DNA of 64,000 bases from Symploca sp. SIO1C2 (GTDB taxonomy: Bacteria; Cyanobacteriota; Cyanobacteriia; Cyanobacteriales; Coleofasciculaceae). The stretch spans positions 62,001-126,000 of the forward strand of contig JAAHFP010000016.1 in NCBI GenBank assembly GCA_010672925.1. Direction: 5' to 3'. Made by a program: the position numbers and the translations under genes. Below the pieces are notes generated by a model. That model saw nothing but the letters and a program-made list of their open reading frames with translations. It was not told where the DNA came from and ran no database searches. Shown in pieces: positions 42,685 to 53,804 of this stretch; position 1 is the first letter of the stretch, and every line of letters begins with the position of its first letter.

Positions 42685-45600
42685 TTAGTCTTCAACCTGG
42701 GATTCAACCCAAGCTTGATCAAAGATCAACTCATAAATCCGGTTACCAACCTTGATATATCTCCCTTCCTTCACCACCAAACCCGACAACAGCAATTCCT
42801 TCTCCTCTGAAGTCCCAACTGTCGTAACCTGACCTTGAGTTAAAATTTGTCTGTATAAATCCAGCAACTTATAAGTAGGCTGGGTACTATCAAGAATCCG
42901 ATCCCGTATAGTTCTTAAATGTTCTGGTTCATCTTGTACTTCCCAATTGTCTATCACCTGAGCTTGGACTAAGTTCTCCACCCATTGGGCTTCCTCATCA
43001 GTGGGAATAGGAGATGAGCAGTCCCGGATCAATCGACAAATCTTTTGAGTGAGAAAGGGTTGTCCATTGGTCCAAGACAAGACCGCTTGCAAGACGACTT
43101 GCGGATTACTAACCTTTTCTGTCAACCCTTGCAGTAGAGGTTGAGCTTCCTGTAGTTGAAAACCTTTTAACTGAATAGCTTGACCAATATTAAATGGTGT
43201 TCTTTGGGAGTCAGAGATTAAGTCTGAAGGGGTGGCTACTCCCAATAAGACAAAAACTAAACCTTGATATCGGGGATTAAGACTACGTTTATTATAGCAC
43301 GCACGAATCAGGGCAAAAAATTCATTTACTGAAAAATCCAAGGCGAGGATATTATCAATCTCATCTAAGAAGACTACTATTTTTTTTGCAGGCAGGTCAT
43401 TATCCAGCCTGACTTCAGTTAAAATGAGATCTTCAATAAACTGACTTAGACGTTGTAAGGGAGAAATATCTTTGCGCTCCTGCCACCAAGCTTTAAAATT
43501 AACCTTATCTAACAAATCAAAGCCCTGCAACAACTCTATCATCAATCCTTTGTACCATTGCTCCGGTGTGATATTATCGCTACCAATGGAGGTGATATCA
43601 ATAGTGGCACAAACTAGATTTTCTCGTTGTAGTTGATGCATCATGCTCACCATCAGACTGGATTTTCCCATCTGACGGGGGTTGAGAATATAGCAAAATT
43701 CTCCCTTTCTCAAAGCTTGATAAAGCTCTCTGTCGGCGGAACGCACTACATATGTGGGAGCATTACTAGGTAAACTACCCCCTACTTGATAGTCATAAGT
43801 TGAAGTGTCTTCTGCACTGCGCAACAGAGCATTTTCTACTCTGAGGATTTCTAACTGGAGGCGTTCACTTTCTGCTTGTTGGCGTTGGGTAATATCTTGA
43901 AAAGCAGCTATGGCATAAACTATTTCACCTTTATCATTGAAAACCGGAGTAGCGGCAACTTCTAGGGGGATAAATTTATCTCCTTGGTGAATTGTCAGAT
44001 TATCAACAGTTGTACTTTTACCTTTTAAGGCTTGCACAATTGGTTGTTGCTCGGTGGGATATAATTGCTCTGTGCCTGAGAGGTAAACTTGATAAGCTTT
44101 GGTGAGCTCAGTTGAATCGCTTTGAGTAATAATACCTTTACCTAGTATTTGTTGAGCGGTTTGATTAGCATAGTAAGGTTTACCCTTAGGGTCTGTGACA
44201 AAGATACCTATGGGTACTGCTTCCAGAAATTGAGCCATTCTGGTTTCACTTTCACGCAATACTTCTTCTGCTTGTTGGCGTTTGACAATTTCCTGTTTTA
44301 AGGATAGATTAATACTAGCCATATCTTCATAAAGCTTGGCATTTTTGATGGAGATAGCCACTTGAGAAGACAGGATTTTTAACAGTTCTAATCGCTCCGA
44401 TGTAAAAGCTCCAGATGTTAAATTGTTTTCTAAGTAAAGCCAACCCATAAAATCTCCTTGATACAGGACTGGGTTACATAAAAGAGATTGAGGTTGATTT
44501 TTAATCAGATACAAGTCTTGAGCAAAGATGGATTCGGGAACATCTTCGGAGTTTAACAAAATAGTTTCCTGGGTTCTTTTGACATAATTAAGAATAGATA
44601 AAGGTAACTGAAACTCATCTTGGACTACTGTTGGTTGATGCAAAACTAACTGGTCATCTTCGAGAGATGTCATTGCTTCAATAACAAGCCGGTTCTCCTG
44701 CTCTAAAATCAAGTAACTGATTTGAGCACCAGCATTCTTCATCAAGATTTGCATCAATTTTTCCAGCAGTTTATCCAGAGTGATTTCATTAGCTAAGCTT
44801 TGGGAAGCTTGAATAACTGTGGTTAAATCGATAATTTCTGTAGCCTTGGCAGATTTTAAAACAGGTTGAATACCGGATACTAATGGTTGCGGTGGCAATT
44901 TTGCCGATACTGGAGTAAGAAGTTGGGGATATCTTGATGCCATATCTTTGACTTTAGCTAAGGCTCCCCAAGCAAGATAACCATAATATGCTTTACTCAT
45001 GTAGGTTGTAGCGATTTCTTCCCTACCTAAAGAAAGATAGAATTCTGCTGCTCTTTCGTAAGCAAGGGCTTCTTCTTGAATATACCCCTGTTCTTTGGCA
45101 CCGCGAATGGCGCAGTCGTAATACTCCATCGCCAGCAGAGTTTCTCCTAACACCCTAGCTTTTTCTGCTTCGACCAGCTCATACTTGTGTTGAAAATTCA
45201 TGGGACAATGACTTACCCAATATTTCATTTTCTCCTGATTTGCTACTACTTGGTTAAGATCTTCTGGAGAGTTATTCGTAGTCTCTAGGTTACCGGAGAG
45301 ATAAGCTTGGGGGTATGATGCTAGAATAGCTAAAGAATAGTAAAAATTATGCTGACTGAAGATCATTCCTGCTTGGACAAAACCAGAGTATTGAAACCCA
45401 ATCACAGCATATTTGATTGCACCTTGATAATCTTGGAATAAATAGCAAAGCAGACATTTTGCAAAATACAAACTAAAGAGAGAGATTAAATCGTTAGTAT
45501 CCTCTAAATAAGATTTCATTTGGTTCTCATCGATATAATCCCCAAGCAACAACAAATTATCGGCTGCTTTGCCTCTTAAATTTGCTACTAATTGGCTATC

Positions 45601-48600
45601 GATACTGCACATATTAAATTGATGGCTTTGTTGAAATTGTTTGATAAATTTGAGATATTTATCTTGATTTTTTTGTACAGCTTCTAAATTGTTGCCACTA
45701 AAAAACAAATGGGAACAGTAGAAGTTAGCAGCATGACAAGCATGTTCTATATCACCGACTTCTAATCCAACTTGAATAGCTTGAAAAAGAGGTTCGATTG
45801 TTTCTCTGATATGTTTCTTCCGGTGTTTAATATTAATCGAAATTGAAACAAGCAACTTAGATTGAAACTCTTTAGCATTCAACTGAGCCAATATCTGTTC
45901 AGCTAAACAATTTAATTGATAGGCTGTATCTATATCAGGTACAAACCAACTGATAAAAGCCCCATAAAGAGCATAGCCATAAATAGATGGTGGCGAATTT
46001 CCATATTGCCGAGAAATATCCACCATAGTATATAAAATAGGTAAAACTAATGTACTTTTTTCAAAACAAGCAGGGGGCAGTATCAGCATTAAAATTTCCA
46101 TTGCCGCCAGTTGATTAGCATCAGTTATTCTTGGAAGTTGTGCTAACTCCTCAATATTCAATGCTTGAGATGGTAATTCCGATAAAGTTACTCCTAATTC
46201 TTTTAGAGCAATTAATCCTGTTTCTAGAGCTAATTTGATTTTATTTCGAGCTAGCAACAGCTGGGTTTTTAGCTGATATATAATAGCTTTTTCTAGTAAG
46301 AATTTGGCTTTTTTTAGGGCAAAATTGCACAGTTGAAAAGCTTGCTCTAAATCAGCCTTAAGGTATTGGGTTTCTGAAGTTTGAAAATGCAAATCGAAGG
46401 CTAGTTGATATTGCTCCTCCCAACTAGCTACATTTAAAAGTTGTAACCCTACATTAAAATAATTGATAGCAGTTTCATAAGCTGTAGCTGCCTTAGCTTT
46501 CTTTCCAGCAATGAGATTTAATTGAGCTAACTGATATTTTTCAGTTTCCGTCTGCAAAAATTGAGTGCCAAAATTTAATTGATTCACTACCAAAAAAATC
46601 TGCTCTTCTTGCTCTTCTAGAAAATTATTTTTGAGCAACAGTTGACCGATTTGATAGTGAGTTAGAGCTATTTCCGATTCAGGGATCAAAGAATAAGCAG
46701 CTTGTTGGACTCGGTCATGCAAAAACTTATAATTAACTTCAACCTGTTGCTGTTGAAAATTGAGTGATTCTGACTCGGAGAAAACTAGTGGAATTTTATA
46801 AGTATCAGACAGGGGTAAAATTAACCCCGCCATAAGTGCAGGCAACAGTTTTTTGGCTGCATATATTTCTGAATTTTCATTAATAACTGCTAGAAGCTTG
46901 AGATTAAAACCATTACCAAGACAAGCAGCAAATTTGAGTAATCTTTGGGAGACAACTGGTAAATTTTGAATCTTTTGGACAATTAAATCAATAATATTAT
47001 CCCCTAAAATTTTGGTAAACTTGTGATGATTCAGATCTAAATACCATTGACAACTACCAGTCTGATAAATAAGTATTTTTTCGGCATATAAGGTTTTAAT
47101 TAACTGAGTCAAGAAGAGGGGGTTGCCACCAGTTTTTTCAAAAATTAACTCTGACAGTATCTTTAATTGCTCCGTATCTATATTTTTGCTTAAGCTGTCG
47201 CCAATTAATTCCGTAACCTGAATCTTAGACAAAGGTTCAACTACAATATTATTAATAACCGTGCCAGTTTCCCTCACCTTATCTAGAGTTTGCCATAATC
47301 GATGACCAGCAGTTACGTCATTATCTCTATAGGCTCCAATAAGCAATAGATATTGGCTGTTTTCATCGGTACTGATTAACTGCATCAATTTCAGAGATGC
47401 TGCATCTGCCCACTGTAAATCGTCTAAAAAGATAACTAAAGGATGTTCCGGCTGGCAAAAGACCTGAATAAATTGTTGCAATACACGATTAAATCTATTT
47501 TCCGCTTCCAGTAAACCTACTGCTAAGACTTCCGGTTGTTGTCCGATAATCAATTCAACTTCCGGTATCACATCAATAATGATTTGACCATTAACTCCTA
47601 AAGCCAGCAGTAATTTCTCTTTCCAAGCAGCAATTTTGGCTTCACTTTCGATTAATAACTGACGAATTAACTCTTGAAAAGCTTTAACAAAAGCACTATA
47701 AGGAATATTTTGTTTCAGCTGGTCAAACTTACCTCTAATAAAATACCCCCTACATTGTAAAAGAGATTGAGAAACTTCATTAACAATCGATGTTTTGCCA
47801 ATACCTGAGTAACCTGAAACCAAGGTTATTGCTGCTATTCCTTGAGTTACTTCAGCAAAACTCTCTAATAAAGCTCGTACTTCTTGTTCTCGTCCATAAA
47901 GTTTTTGGGATATAATAATTTGATTACCCTCATCCCCCTTACCCAGGACAAAATTTTCAATTTTTCCTCCAGTTTCTAGTTGCCATAAACAATTTTCTAA
48001 GTCAATTTTTAACCCTGTAGCACTTTGGTATCTATCCTCAGCATTTTTAGCTAAGAGTTTCATGATGATCTTGGCAATAGCTTCAGGAATATTGGCTTTT
48101 TCTGTAGGATTTGTGGGTTGTCTTGCCATGTGGCAATATAGCATTTCCACTGGGTCATCACTGGAAAAAGGCACGATACCAGTGAGCATTTCATAAAAAG
48201 TAATCCCCAAAGTATAAAAGTCAGTGCGGTAGTCTAATAAACGATTCATTCTTCCCGTTTGTTCGGGAGAAATGTAAGTAAGAGAACCTTCTTGCCAGTC
48301 AAAATGGCTAATTGTCTGTTGTTCTGGAGATAGAAGAATAGCAAGACTAAAACCAGTGAGCTTTACTTTTTTTGTTTGAGGATTAATAAAAATATTATTA
48401 GGTTTGATATTATTATGAATAATAGACTGCTTATGGATTTCAGTTAAAGTTGATGACAAAGAAATAGCAATTTTGAGGAAATCTTTACTAGAGAATTGGT
48501 TGCTTTGAAGAAACTGAGATAAGGGTTGACAGCCAAAGTCTTCTAAAATTAAAGCTAAATGATTTTGCTGTCTCTCTAATTGATAATGTTTAACTATACC

Positions 48601-48792
48601 TGAACAATCTATAGTTTCAGAGATTTTATATTCCTGTTGAAACTGGGTAATATTTTCCAAGCTGGCATTTTCAAGCTGGAGAGTTTTGATCAAGACAGGT
48701 TGTTGGCTTGTACTATTTATTCCTTTATATAAAATAGTTTTTTTATCAACAAATAGAGTTTCTGTGAGCTTAAATCCAGGAACTATAACCAT
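42685..48792 (-). CDS. Giant pseudokinase / ATPase / GAF / PAS / AAA-like signalling protein
   Basis: 2035 residues. Ser/Thr kinase-like domain 1-270, with VAIK-type Lys in VLIKTL (K36). The catalytic loop is HNNIKPNN (126-133) instead of HRDxKxxN, and TGF (146-148) replaces DFG, so it is probably inactive. A STAND-like ATPase follows ([17 protein letters not shown] near 326; [12 protein letters not shown]). A long helical, TPR-like region runs to about 1330, then GAF (about 1350-1490) and PAS (about 1525-1640). The C-terminus is an AAA-like module ([11 protein letters not shown] near 1702; [11 protein letters not shown]). The first part matches the HstK-type cyanobacterial architecture, but the usual histidine kinase is replaced by an AAA-like domain. 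Confidence 0.88.
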   Translation of the reverse strand: MVIVPGFKLTETLFVDKKTILYKGINSTSQQPVLIKTLQLENASLENITQFQQEYKISETIDCSGIVKHYQLERQQNHLALILEDFGCQPLSQFLQSNQFSSKDFLKIAISLSSTLTEIHKQSIIHNNIKPNNIFINPQTKKVKLTGFSLAILLSPEQQTISHFDWQEGSLTYISPEQTGRMNRLLDYRTDFYTLGITFYEMLTGIVPFSSDDPVEMLYCHMARQPTNPTEKANIPEAIAKIIMKLLAKNAEDRYQSATGLKIDLENCLWQLETGGKIENFVLGKGDEGNQIIISQKLYGREQEVRALLESFAEVTQGIAAITLVSGYSGIGKTSIVNEVSQSLLQCRGYFIRGKFDQLKQNIPYSAFVKAFQELIRQLLIESEAKIAAWKEKLLLALGVNGQIIIDVIPEVELIIGQQPEVLAVGLLEAENRFNRVLQQFIQVFCQPEHPLVIFLDDLQWADAASLKLMQLISTDENSQYLLLIGAYRDNDVTAGHRLWQTLDKVRETGTVINNIVVEPLSKIQVTELIGDSLSKNIDTEQLKILSELIFEKTGGNPLFLTQLIKTLYAEKILIYQTGSCQWYLDLNHHKFTKILGDNIIDLIVQKIQNLPVVSQRLLKFAACLGNGFNLKLLAVINENSEIYAAKKLLPALMAGLILPLSDTYKIPLVFSESESLNFQQQQVEVNYKFLHDRVQQAAYSLIPESEIALTHYQIGQLLLKNNFLEEQEEQIFLVVNQLNFGTQFLQTETEKYQLAQLNLIAGKKAKAATAYETAINYFNVGLQLLNVASWEEQYQLAFDLHFQTSETQYLKADLEQAFQLCNFALKKAKFLLEKAIIYQLKTQLLLARNKIKLALETGLIALKELGVTLSELPSQALNIEELAQLPRITDANQLAAMEILMLILPPACFEKSTLVLPILYTMVDISRQYGNSPPSIYGYALYGAFISWFVPDIDTAYQLNCLAEQILAQLNAKEFQSKLLVSISINIKHRKKHIRETIEPLFQAIQVGLEVGDIEHACHAANFYCSHLFFSGNNLEAVQKNQDKYLKFIKQFQQSHQFNMCSIDSQLVANLRGKAADNLLLLGDYIDENQMKSYLEDTNDLISLFSLYFAKCLLCYLFQDYQGAIKYAVIGFQYSGFVQAGMIFSQHNFYYSLAILASYPQAYLSGNLETTNNSPEDLNQVVANQEKMKYWVSHCPMNFQHKYELVEAEKARVLGETLLAMEYYDCAIRGAKEQGYIQEEALAYERAAEFYLSLGREEIATTYMSKAYYGYLAWGALAKVKDMASRYPQLLTPVSAKLPPQPLVSGIQPVLKSAKATEIIDLTTVIQASQSLANEITLDKLLEKLMQILMKNAGAQISYLILEQENRLVIEAMTSLEDDQLVLHQPTVVQDEFQLPLSILNYVKRTQETILLNSEDVPESIFAQDLYLIKNQPQSLLCNPVLYQGDFMGWLYLENNLTSGAFTSERLELLKILSSQVAISIKNAKLYEDMASINLSLKQEIVKRQQAEEVLRESETRMAQFLEAVPIGIFVTDPKGKPYYANQTAQQILGKGIITQSDSTELTKAYQVYLSGTEQLYPTEQQPIVQALKGKSTTVDNLTIHQGDKFIPLEVAATPVFNDKGEIVYAIAAFQDITQRQQAESERLQLEILRVENALLRSAEDTSTYDYQVGGSLPSNAPTYVVRSADRELYQALRKGEFCYILNPRQMGKSSLMVSMMHQLQRENLVCATIDITSIGSDNITPEQWYKGLMIELLQGFDLLDKVNFKAWWQERKDISPLQRLSQFIEDLILTEVRLDNDLPAKKIVVFLDEIDNILALDFSVNEFFALIRACYNKRSLNPRYQGLVFVLLGVATPSDLISDSQRTPFNIGQAIQLKGFQLQEAQPLLQGLTEKVSNPQVVLQAVLSWTNGQPFLTQKICRLIRDCSSPIPTDEEAQWVENLVQAQVIDNWEVQDEPEHLRTIRDRILDSTQPTYKLLDLYRQILTQGQVTTVGTSEEKELLLSGLVVKEGRYIKVGNRIYELIFDQAWVESQVED

Positions 48793-48848
48793 AATAGTTG
48801 AAAGATAAATAACTGTGGCAATACTACCACTCCTAACTCATATCCAGC

Positions 48849-48882
48849 AAAAGCGATCGCTTTCCATAGTGCGATCGCTTTT
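48849..48882 (-). terminator. Stem-loop with HIP1 arms between two minus-strand genes
   Basis: AAAAGCGATCGC (48849-48860) and its complement (48871-48882), 10-base loop. Read on the minus strand it ends TTTT, so it could end transcription of the carotenoid oxygenase gene. The arms are HIP1 sites. Confidence 0.45.
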
Positions 48883-48932
48883 GGTATCTTATTTGTGTGG
48901 GATGGACTCCAAGGATGTAGAATCTTGAGTCC

Positions 48933-51083
48933 TCAAGAAGGTTGGTCATTCTTCACTAGCTCTTCATTGCCATCAGCAGCTTTCAAAATTTTCTTAATTT
49001 CTTCCTGAAGTTTTGCTTTATCTTGATAAGAAAAGGAAGAAGGAGACCAACTATCTATCCAATCACATAAACCATGGGTTATATCTCCACTATCACTAGA
49101 AGAACCACTATCAGATATATTCTGCAACCACGCTGTGTGCAATGTCAGTCCACAATTTAGGTCTTTATGCCACAATTTGCAGAGTGGCCCGCTTTTCAGA
49201 TCAGCAGCATCAAAAATCCAGATTTCACTCCTATCTGGAGTAAAAACAACACATACAATGTAACCATCGGTAGAACTACCTGTTCCATCCTTGCGTGGAA
49301 CAAACTGTGGTGAAGATCCTATGTGACCTGCGGGAAACTTGTAATAGTCTTCAAAGGTCACCGACTCAGCATCCAATCGATATAAGCAAGAGGGTCTACC
49401 TTCATGAGCTAGTTCAATTACTGTATTCAATTCTATTGTTCTATATTTATAGTTTTTGTATTGCTCATACATAAACTTAGTCGTAAGCTCTTCCCAAAGC
49501 CCTAGAGAACTCCAGTAAATTTTCTCAAACTTATTTAGAGAAGTGTGACCTGGAAAATTATGATTATTGTAAGTATACAATCCTGCTCCCCAAGTGAGAT
49601 GCTCTTCCGAGGTATTAATAAAAGATTCAACAAATGGTGGGCTTTTACTAATATCTATTACATGGCGTCCCATTAAGCTAATATCCATTTCACCTATCTG
49701 CATCCCTAACAAGTCAAGATGTATATCCCGATTTTCCCGGGCTAATTCATCCCCCTTACGGAGCCATTGTGCAATATCCCAAGCACAAATATGGGCAGCA
49801 TGAAGTGTGATTTTTGAATCACTATTATCATGAGAATAATCCACTAAAAAGTGAGATATTTCACGATGTATTTCTACTTGATGTGCCTTGACTTCTTCTG
49901 AGCCGTTTAATTTTTCGCGAGGCACTATATATATCATGTTCTCCGGTGATGGTGTAATGCGGAGCAGCTTTCGTAGCGGCTTTGTGAATAGAGATAGAGG
50001 AAACATAAAATTATTTATCATCTGCTCAATTCCAACAGCAAAAGATGTATCTATTAGAACTACATATTTCTCAGTTATCCCAATCTGATGCATACTTTGA
50101 CGAATTTTGATTGATTTTCCCTTAAAATCAACTATCTTCCACTTTTGCAAATTCCCTGTAGCATCCCATTTCATCACATAGACAAAATTATCTAGACTTA
50201 AAAAAGATTGAATATTTAAACAAGTTACTCTCAAAATTAGTTCAAAACTTTGAATTATATTGAGCAACCAATTAAAGAATCCAAAGATCTTTTTATCAGA
50301 ACTGTATTTTATTCCATTTTCTCTTATTAAAATAATGAAAAGATTTAAAAACCAAGGAAATATTCTCAATAAATTCAATAACGATCTAGAGTAATGAACA
50401 GTGAACATCTCTTCTGTATAGTGGTCGAAGATAGGATGTGCAGTGCTTAAGACTGTTGGAAAAGGATGTTTTGGTTTGCTGAGTGCTGATGTCCATTCGT
50501 CTAAACTTCCAACACAATCTTTTACTTCGAGGGTCTCTGTATTAATTTCGTAAGGGAGACCTGCATCATAAGTTACCAGCAAACGCTCACAGTATCCATC
50601 AAATTTTATGGGAATAAATGCTGTATTTAACTGATTGCGAAGACCAAGTAAGGAAGAAAATCTTATGAGTCCAAAATCACGAAATTTTAATAGTTCATAA
50701 TATTTGAAATTTTCTTCAATTTCTTCACTTTCTTCACTTTCTGCAATTTTCTTGTCAGCTTTGTAATCTGGTGGATTGGCAATTTTTTGCTTCCACTTGA
50801 CTTTACCTCCCTCGTCAAAATCAAGTCGATAAATCATTCCATCACCATTCATAAATGTATTGCCGCTATCATCATCTTGATTATGTTTATTAGTCTTTCT
50901 ATATGTATCATCTTCAGAGACATCCTCAACAGTACCGACTGGTGCCACTATAAACATATGACCGTGTAAATCATCAGGCAGCCCTCCTTCTGCAATTTTC
51001 AATTCATATGGGTCTAAAATTTCTTTGCGACTTGCACTCATAATATATCGCGGAACTTCGTGCTTAACTTCTTGTTCAGACAT
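48933..51083 (-). CDS. Carotenoid cleavage oxygenase family protein, enlarged (paralogue 1)
   Basis: 716 residues from ATG 51083 (AAAGGAG with 6-bp spacing; the frame opens at 51140). Iron-ligand His candidates are in order: H216 (STAHP), H332 (MHQIGITEKYVV, the family's MH-x-x-x-x-T motif), H411 (REISHFLVDYS) and the late CGLTLHTAWL. GNTFMNGDGMIYRLDFDE is the usual early block. Known members cut carotenoid or stilbene double bonds with O2. At 500 residues being normal, this one is over 200 longer. A 60-residue hydrophobic insert (FPWFLNLFIILI...FFNWLLNIIQSFELILRV, about 240-290) may anchor it to a membrane. Confidence 0.82.
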   Translation of the reverse strand: MSEQEVKHEVPRYIMSASRKEILDPYELKIAEGGLPDDLHGHMFIVAPVGTVEDVSEDDTYRKTNKHNQDDDSGNTFMNGDGMIYRLDFDEGGKVKWKQKIANPPDYKADKKIAESEESEEIEENFKYYELLKFRDFGLIRFSSLLGLRNQLNTAFIPIKFDGYCERLLVTYDAGLPYEINTETLEVKDCVGSLDEWTSALSKPKHPFPTVLSTAHPIFDHYTEEMFTVHYSRSLLNLLRIFPWFLNLFIILIRENGIKYSSDKKIFGFFNWLLNIIQSFELILRVTCLNIQSFLSLDNFVYVMKWDATGNLQKWKIVDFKGKSIKIRQSMHQIGITEKYVVLIDTSFAVGIEQMINNFMFPLSLFTKPLRKLLRITPSPENMIYIVPREKLNGSEEVKAHQVEIHREISHFLVDYSHDNSDSKITLHAAHICAWDIAQWLRKGDELARENRDIHLDLLGMQIGEMDISLMGRHVIDISKSPPFVESFINTSEEHLTWGAGLYTYNNHNFPGHTSLNKFEKIYWSSLGLWEELTTKFMYEQYKNYKYRTIELNTVIELAHEGRPSCLYRLDAESVTFEDYYKFPAGHIGSSPQFVPRKDGTGSSTDGYIVCVVFTPDRSEIWIFDAADLKSGPLCKLWHKDLNCGLTLHTAWLQNISDSGSSSDSGDITHGLCDWIDSWSPSSFSYQDKAKLQEEIKKILKAADGNEELVKNDQPS

Positions 51084-51113
51084 AGCTTTCTCCTTTTGAT
51101 GTACAGTCCCTCG

Positions 51114-51164
51114 TAAAGTATACTTAAATCGAGCAGACAAATACAGAGCTGACGGCTAAGATTA
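51114..51164 (-). promoter_or_regulatory. Conserved leader shared by the two carotenoid oxygenase genes (copy 1)
   Basis: Read on the minus strand, TAATCTT..GTCAG.TCTGTATTT...GCTC.ATT.AAGTA.ACTTTA matches the same region (53753-53803) ahead of the paralogue, about 40 of 51 positions. Followed in both by AAAAGGAGAAA and the start codon. It suggests the duplication included the promoter. The remaining gap to 51349 holds a worn inverted repeat (GGGAGCATCCCATTTTGG / GAAATGGGATGCTCCC) and no gene. Confidence 0.6.
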
Positions 51165-51349
51165 ATGAATTAACGGCAAGCATAAGGGAGCATCCCATTT
51201 TGGCAAGTTGACTCTTTTAAGATGGATGAAACCCTTGCTATGTCCTTTTTTGGATAATGCTTTTTCCGAAATGGGATGCTCCCAAGCCTAATTGCAACCA
51301 GGTAAAAGACAGAGATGTAAAAGTAGCTACAAATGCGCTAAAAAAGGAC

Positions 51350-53722
51350 TTAAGAAGACTTAGAGAAATGCCTATTAATTTCCTCCTTAAGTGTGTCTTT
51401 ATCTCTTTTGCAAAATGAAGAAGGAGACCAAGTATCTATCCAATCACATAAACCCTGTGTTAAATCTCCACTACAACTAGAAGAACCACTGTCAGATATA
51501 TTCTGCAACCACGCTGTGTGCAATGTCAGTCCACAATTGAGGTCTTTATGCCACAATTTGCATATTGGTCCTTTTTGAAGATCAGCAGCATCAAAAATCC
51601 AAATTTGACTCCTATCTGGAGTAAAAACAACACATACAATGTAACCATCCTTAGAACTACCTGTTCTACCCTCCCGTGGAACAAACTGCGGTGAAAAACC
51701 TATATGACTTGTGGCAAACTCGTAGTAGTCTTCAATAGTCAGTGACTGAGCATCCAATTTATATAAGCAAGAAGGTATACCAGCTTCGGCTAGTTCAAGA
51801 ATTTCATTCAGTTCTATGGTTCTATATTCATATTTTTTGTATTGATCGTACATAAACTTAGTTGTCAGTTCTCCCCAAAGTCCAAGAGAAACCCAGTAAA
51901 TCTTACCAAACTCCTCCTGGCGAGAATTCCCTGGAAATTGTTCATCATCATAGGTGTACAATCCTGGTCCCCAAGTCAACAAGTTGTTATCACTTAGATT
52001 AGTAGATGTAATTTCTGGCTTTCCTTGGTTCAGTTTTTCTAAACTGACATCTATTACATGCTTTCCCATCCAGCTAATATCCATTTCACCTGTATGCATT
52101 CCCAACAAGTCCCTAGGTATATCTTCACATTGATTACCGAAGGCTAATTTATCTGCTTTACGGAGCCATTGTGCAATATCCCAAGCACAAAGATGGGAAG
52201 CATAAAGCGTAATTTTTTCCTCATTTTCTTCTCCATTAGAATAATCCACTAAAAAGTGAGACATTTCACGAGAAATCTCTACTTGATGTGCCTCTACCTC
52301 TCCCGATTCCTGTAATTTATTGCGCTCAACAATATATACGCTGCTATTTGGGGACGGTATAACCCGGAACACCTCTCTGAGCCACTTTGTCAAAAGAAAA
52401 TTATTGATAATCTGCTCAGTCCCGACAGTAAAAGATGTATCTACTAGAACTAAAAATTTCTCAGTTACTCCAATCTGATGGATACTTTGCCTAATCTTGA
52501 TTGATTTATTATTGGAGTCAACCAGCTTATATTTATGCAGGCATTGACCATCCCATTTCATTAAATAAACAGAATCTTCTTGAGATACAACAGAAAAAAT
52601 GTCACCAATTAATCTGAAATAAAATTCACGGGTTTGGATATAATTGGTCAACGGAGCAGACCACTCAGACACACCAGAGAAAATTTCTAGTTGCTTACTA
52701 TTAAGCGAACCGATAAACCCACCGATAAACCCGCCGATAAACCCACCTAAGAGCCAACCGATAAACCCACCTAAGAGCCAACCTAAGAGCCAACCGATGA
52801 ACCCACCGATGAACCAACCTAATAGCCAACCTAGGAGCGAACCGATAAAACTACCTGTAAACCCACCTAGGAGTGAACCGATAAAACCACCAATAAACCA
52901 ACCTAGGAGCGAACCGATAAACCCCCCTAGAAGCCAACCTATAAATTCATTTATACATTCATCTATCAACCCAAATACAAACCCAGCTATAAACCTAAAA
53001 GATGTTGTCAATAAATTACACCATGACCTAGTGTAATTAACAGTAAAAAGCTCTTTTGTCTTATTGTCAAATACAGGATGAGCAGTGCTAAAAATTGCTG
53101 GAAAAGGAAATTCTGGTTTATCAAATGCTGGTGTCCATTCATTCCGACTTATAACAGGATCTTTTACATCTAGAGTCTCTGTATTAATTTCGTAAGAGAA
53201 ACCTGCATCATAAGTTACCAGCAGACGTTGAGACTCATCCCCATCAAATTGCATGGGTAGAAATGCTGTATTTAACTGATTGCGAAGACCAAGTAAAGGA
53301 GAAAATCTGATCAGTCCAATATTATAAAATTTCAACAATTGACGATATTTCAACCCTTGAGTTTCTTCGTTTTCTTTTTTTTCTTCCTTGGCTTGGATTG
53401 CCTTGTCAATTTTGTAATCTGGCGGATTGGCAATTTTTTGCTTCCACTTGACTTTATCTGACTCGTCAAAATCAAGTCGATAAATCATTCCGTCACCATT
53501 CATAAATGTATTGCCGTTAATATTTTTCTGATTACGTTCATTAATTTTTTTATATACATCCTTTACAGAATCATCCTCATCCTCAACACTACCGACTGGT
53601 GCTACTATAAACACATGACCATGTAAACCAGAAGGTAGCTCTCCTTCTAAAATTTCTAATTCACCTGAAATTTCTTCGCGACTCGCACTCATAATAGATC
53701 GCGGAACTTTGTGCTCAAACAT
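51350..53722 (-). CDS. Carotenoid cleavage oxygenase family protein with glycine tetrad insert (paralogue 2)
   Basis: 790 residues from ATG 53722 (AAAAGGAG with 6-bp spacing). Parallel to paralogue 1 over most of its length, sharing GNTFMNGDGMIYRLDFDE, STAHP (H214), the MH-type iron motif as IHQIGVTEKFLV, SHFLVDYS and CGLTLHTAWL. Where paralogue 1 has a plain hydrophobic stretch, this one carries residues 260-340 of FIGWLLGGFIGSLLGW type: Gly every fourth residue with Phe/Ile/Leu/Trp between. That could form packed membrane helices (glycine zipper). Downstream on the minus strand is paralogue 1, so this is a tandem pair. Confidence 0.85.
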   Translation of the reverse strand: MFEHKVPRSIMSASREEISGELEILEGELPSGLHGHVFIVAPVGSVEDEDDSVKDVYKKINERNQKNINGNTFMNGDGMIYRLDFDESDKVKWKQKIANPPDYKIDKAIQAKEEKKENEETQGLKYRQLLKFYNIGLIRFSPLLGLRNQLNTAFLPMQFDGDESQRLLVTYDAGFSYEINTETLDVKDPVISRNEWTPAFDKPEFPFPAIFSTAHPVFDNKTKELFTVNYTRSWCNLLTTSFRFIAGFVFGLIDECINEFIGWLLGGFIGSLLGWFIGGFIGSLLGGFTGSFIGSLLGWLLGWFIGGFIGWLLGWLLGGFIGWLLGGFIGGFIGGFIGSLNSKQLEIFSGVSEWSAPLTNYIQTREFYFRLIGDIFSVVSQEDSVYLMKWDGQCLHKYKLVDSNNKSIKIRQSIHQIGVTEKFLVLVDTSFTVGTEQIINNFLLTKWLREVFRVIPSPNSSVYIVERNKLQESGEVEAHQVEISREMSHFLVDYSNGEENEEKITLYASHLCAWDIAQWLRKADKLAFGNQCEDIPRDLLGMHTGEMDISWMGKHVIDVSLEKLNQGKPEITSTNLSDNNLLTWGPGLYTYDDEQFPGNSRQEEFGKIYWVSLGLWGELTTKFMYDQYKKYEYRTIELNEILELAEAGIPSCLYKLDAQSLTIEDYYEFATSHIGFSPQFVPREGRTGSSKDGYIVCVVFTPDRSQIWIFDAADLQKGPICKLWHKDLNCGLTLHTAWLQNISDSGSSSCSGDLTQGLCDWIDTWSPSSFCKRDKDTLKEEINRHFSKSS
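52703..52945. repeat. 12-bp-period glycine tetrad repeat within the oxygenase gene
   Basis: About 20 units around AACCCACCGATA / AACCCACCTAAG on the plus strand, encoding G-F-I-G and G-W-L-L tetrads on the minus strand. Fully in frame. Codon differences between units indicate it is not brand new. Confidence 0.92.
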
Positions 53723-53752
53723 GGTTTTCTCCTTTTTATTAACAATTTATTT

Positions 53753-53803
53753 TAAAGTCTACTTTAATTGAGCCAAAAAATACAGAACTGACAATCAAGA
53801 TTA
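53753..53803 (-). promoter_or_regulatory. Conserved leader shared by the two carotenoid oxygenase genes (copy 2)
   Basis: Counterpart of 51114-51164. TAATCTTGATTGTCAG then TTCTGTATTTTTTGGCTC read on the minus strand. Directly abuts the stop of the VMAP-type ATPase gene at 53805. Confidence 0.6.
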
Positions 53804-53804
53804 A

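Noticed and set aside
52644-53036. Plus-strand Pro/Asn-rich frame across the glycine tetrad repeat
   Set aside because: Complement of the oxygenase repeat; the oxygenase family match is on the minus strand.
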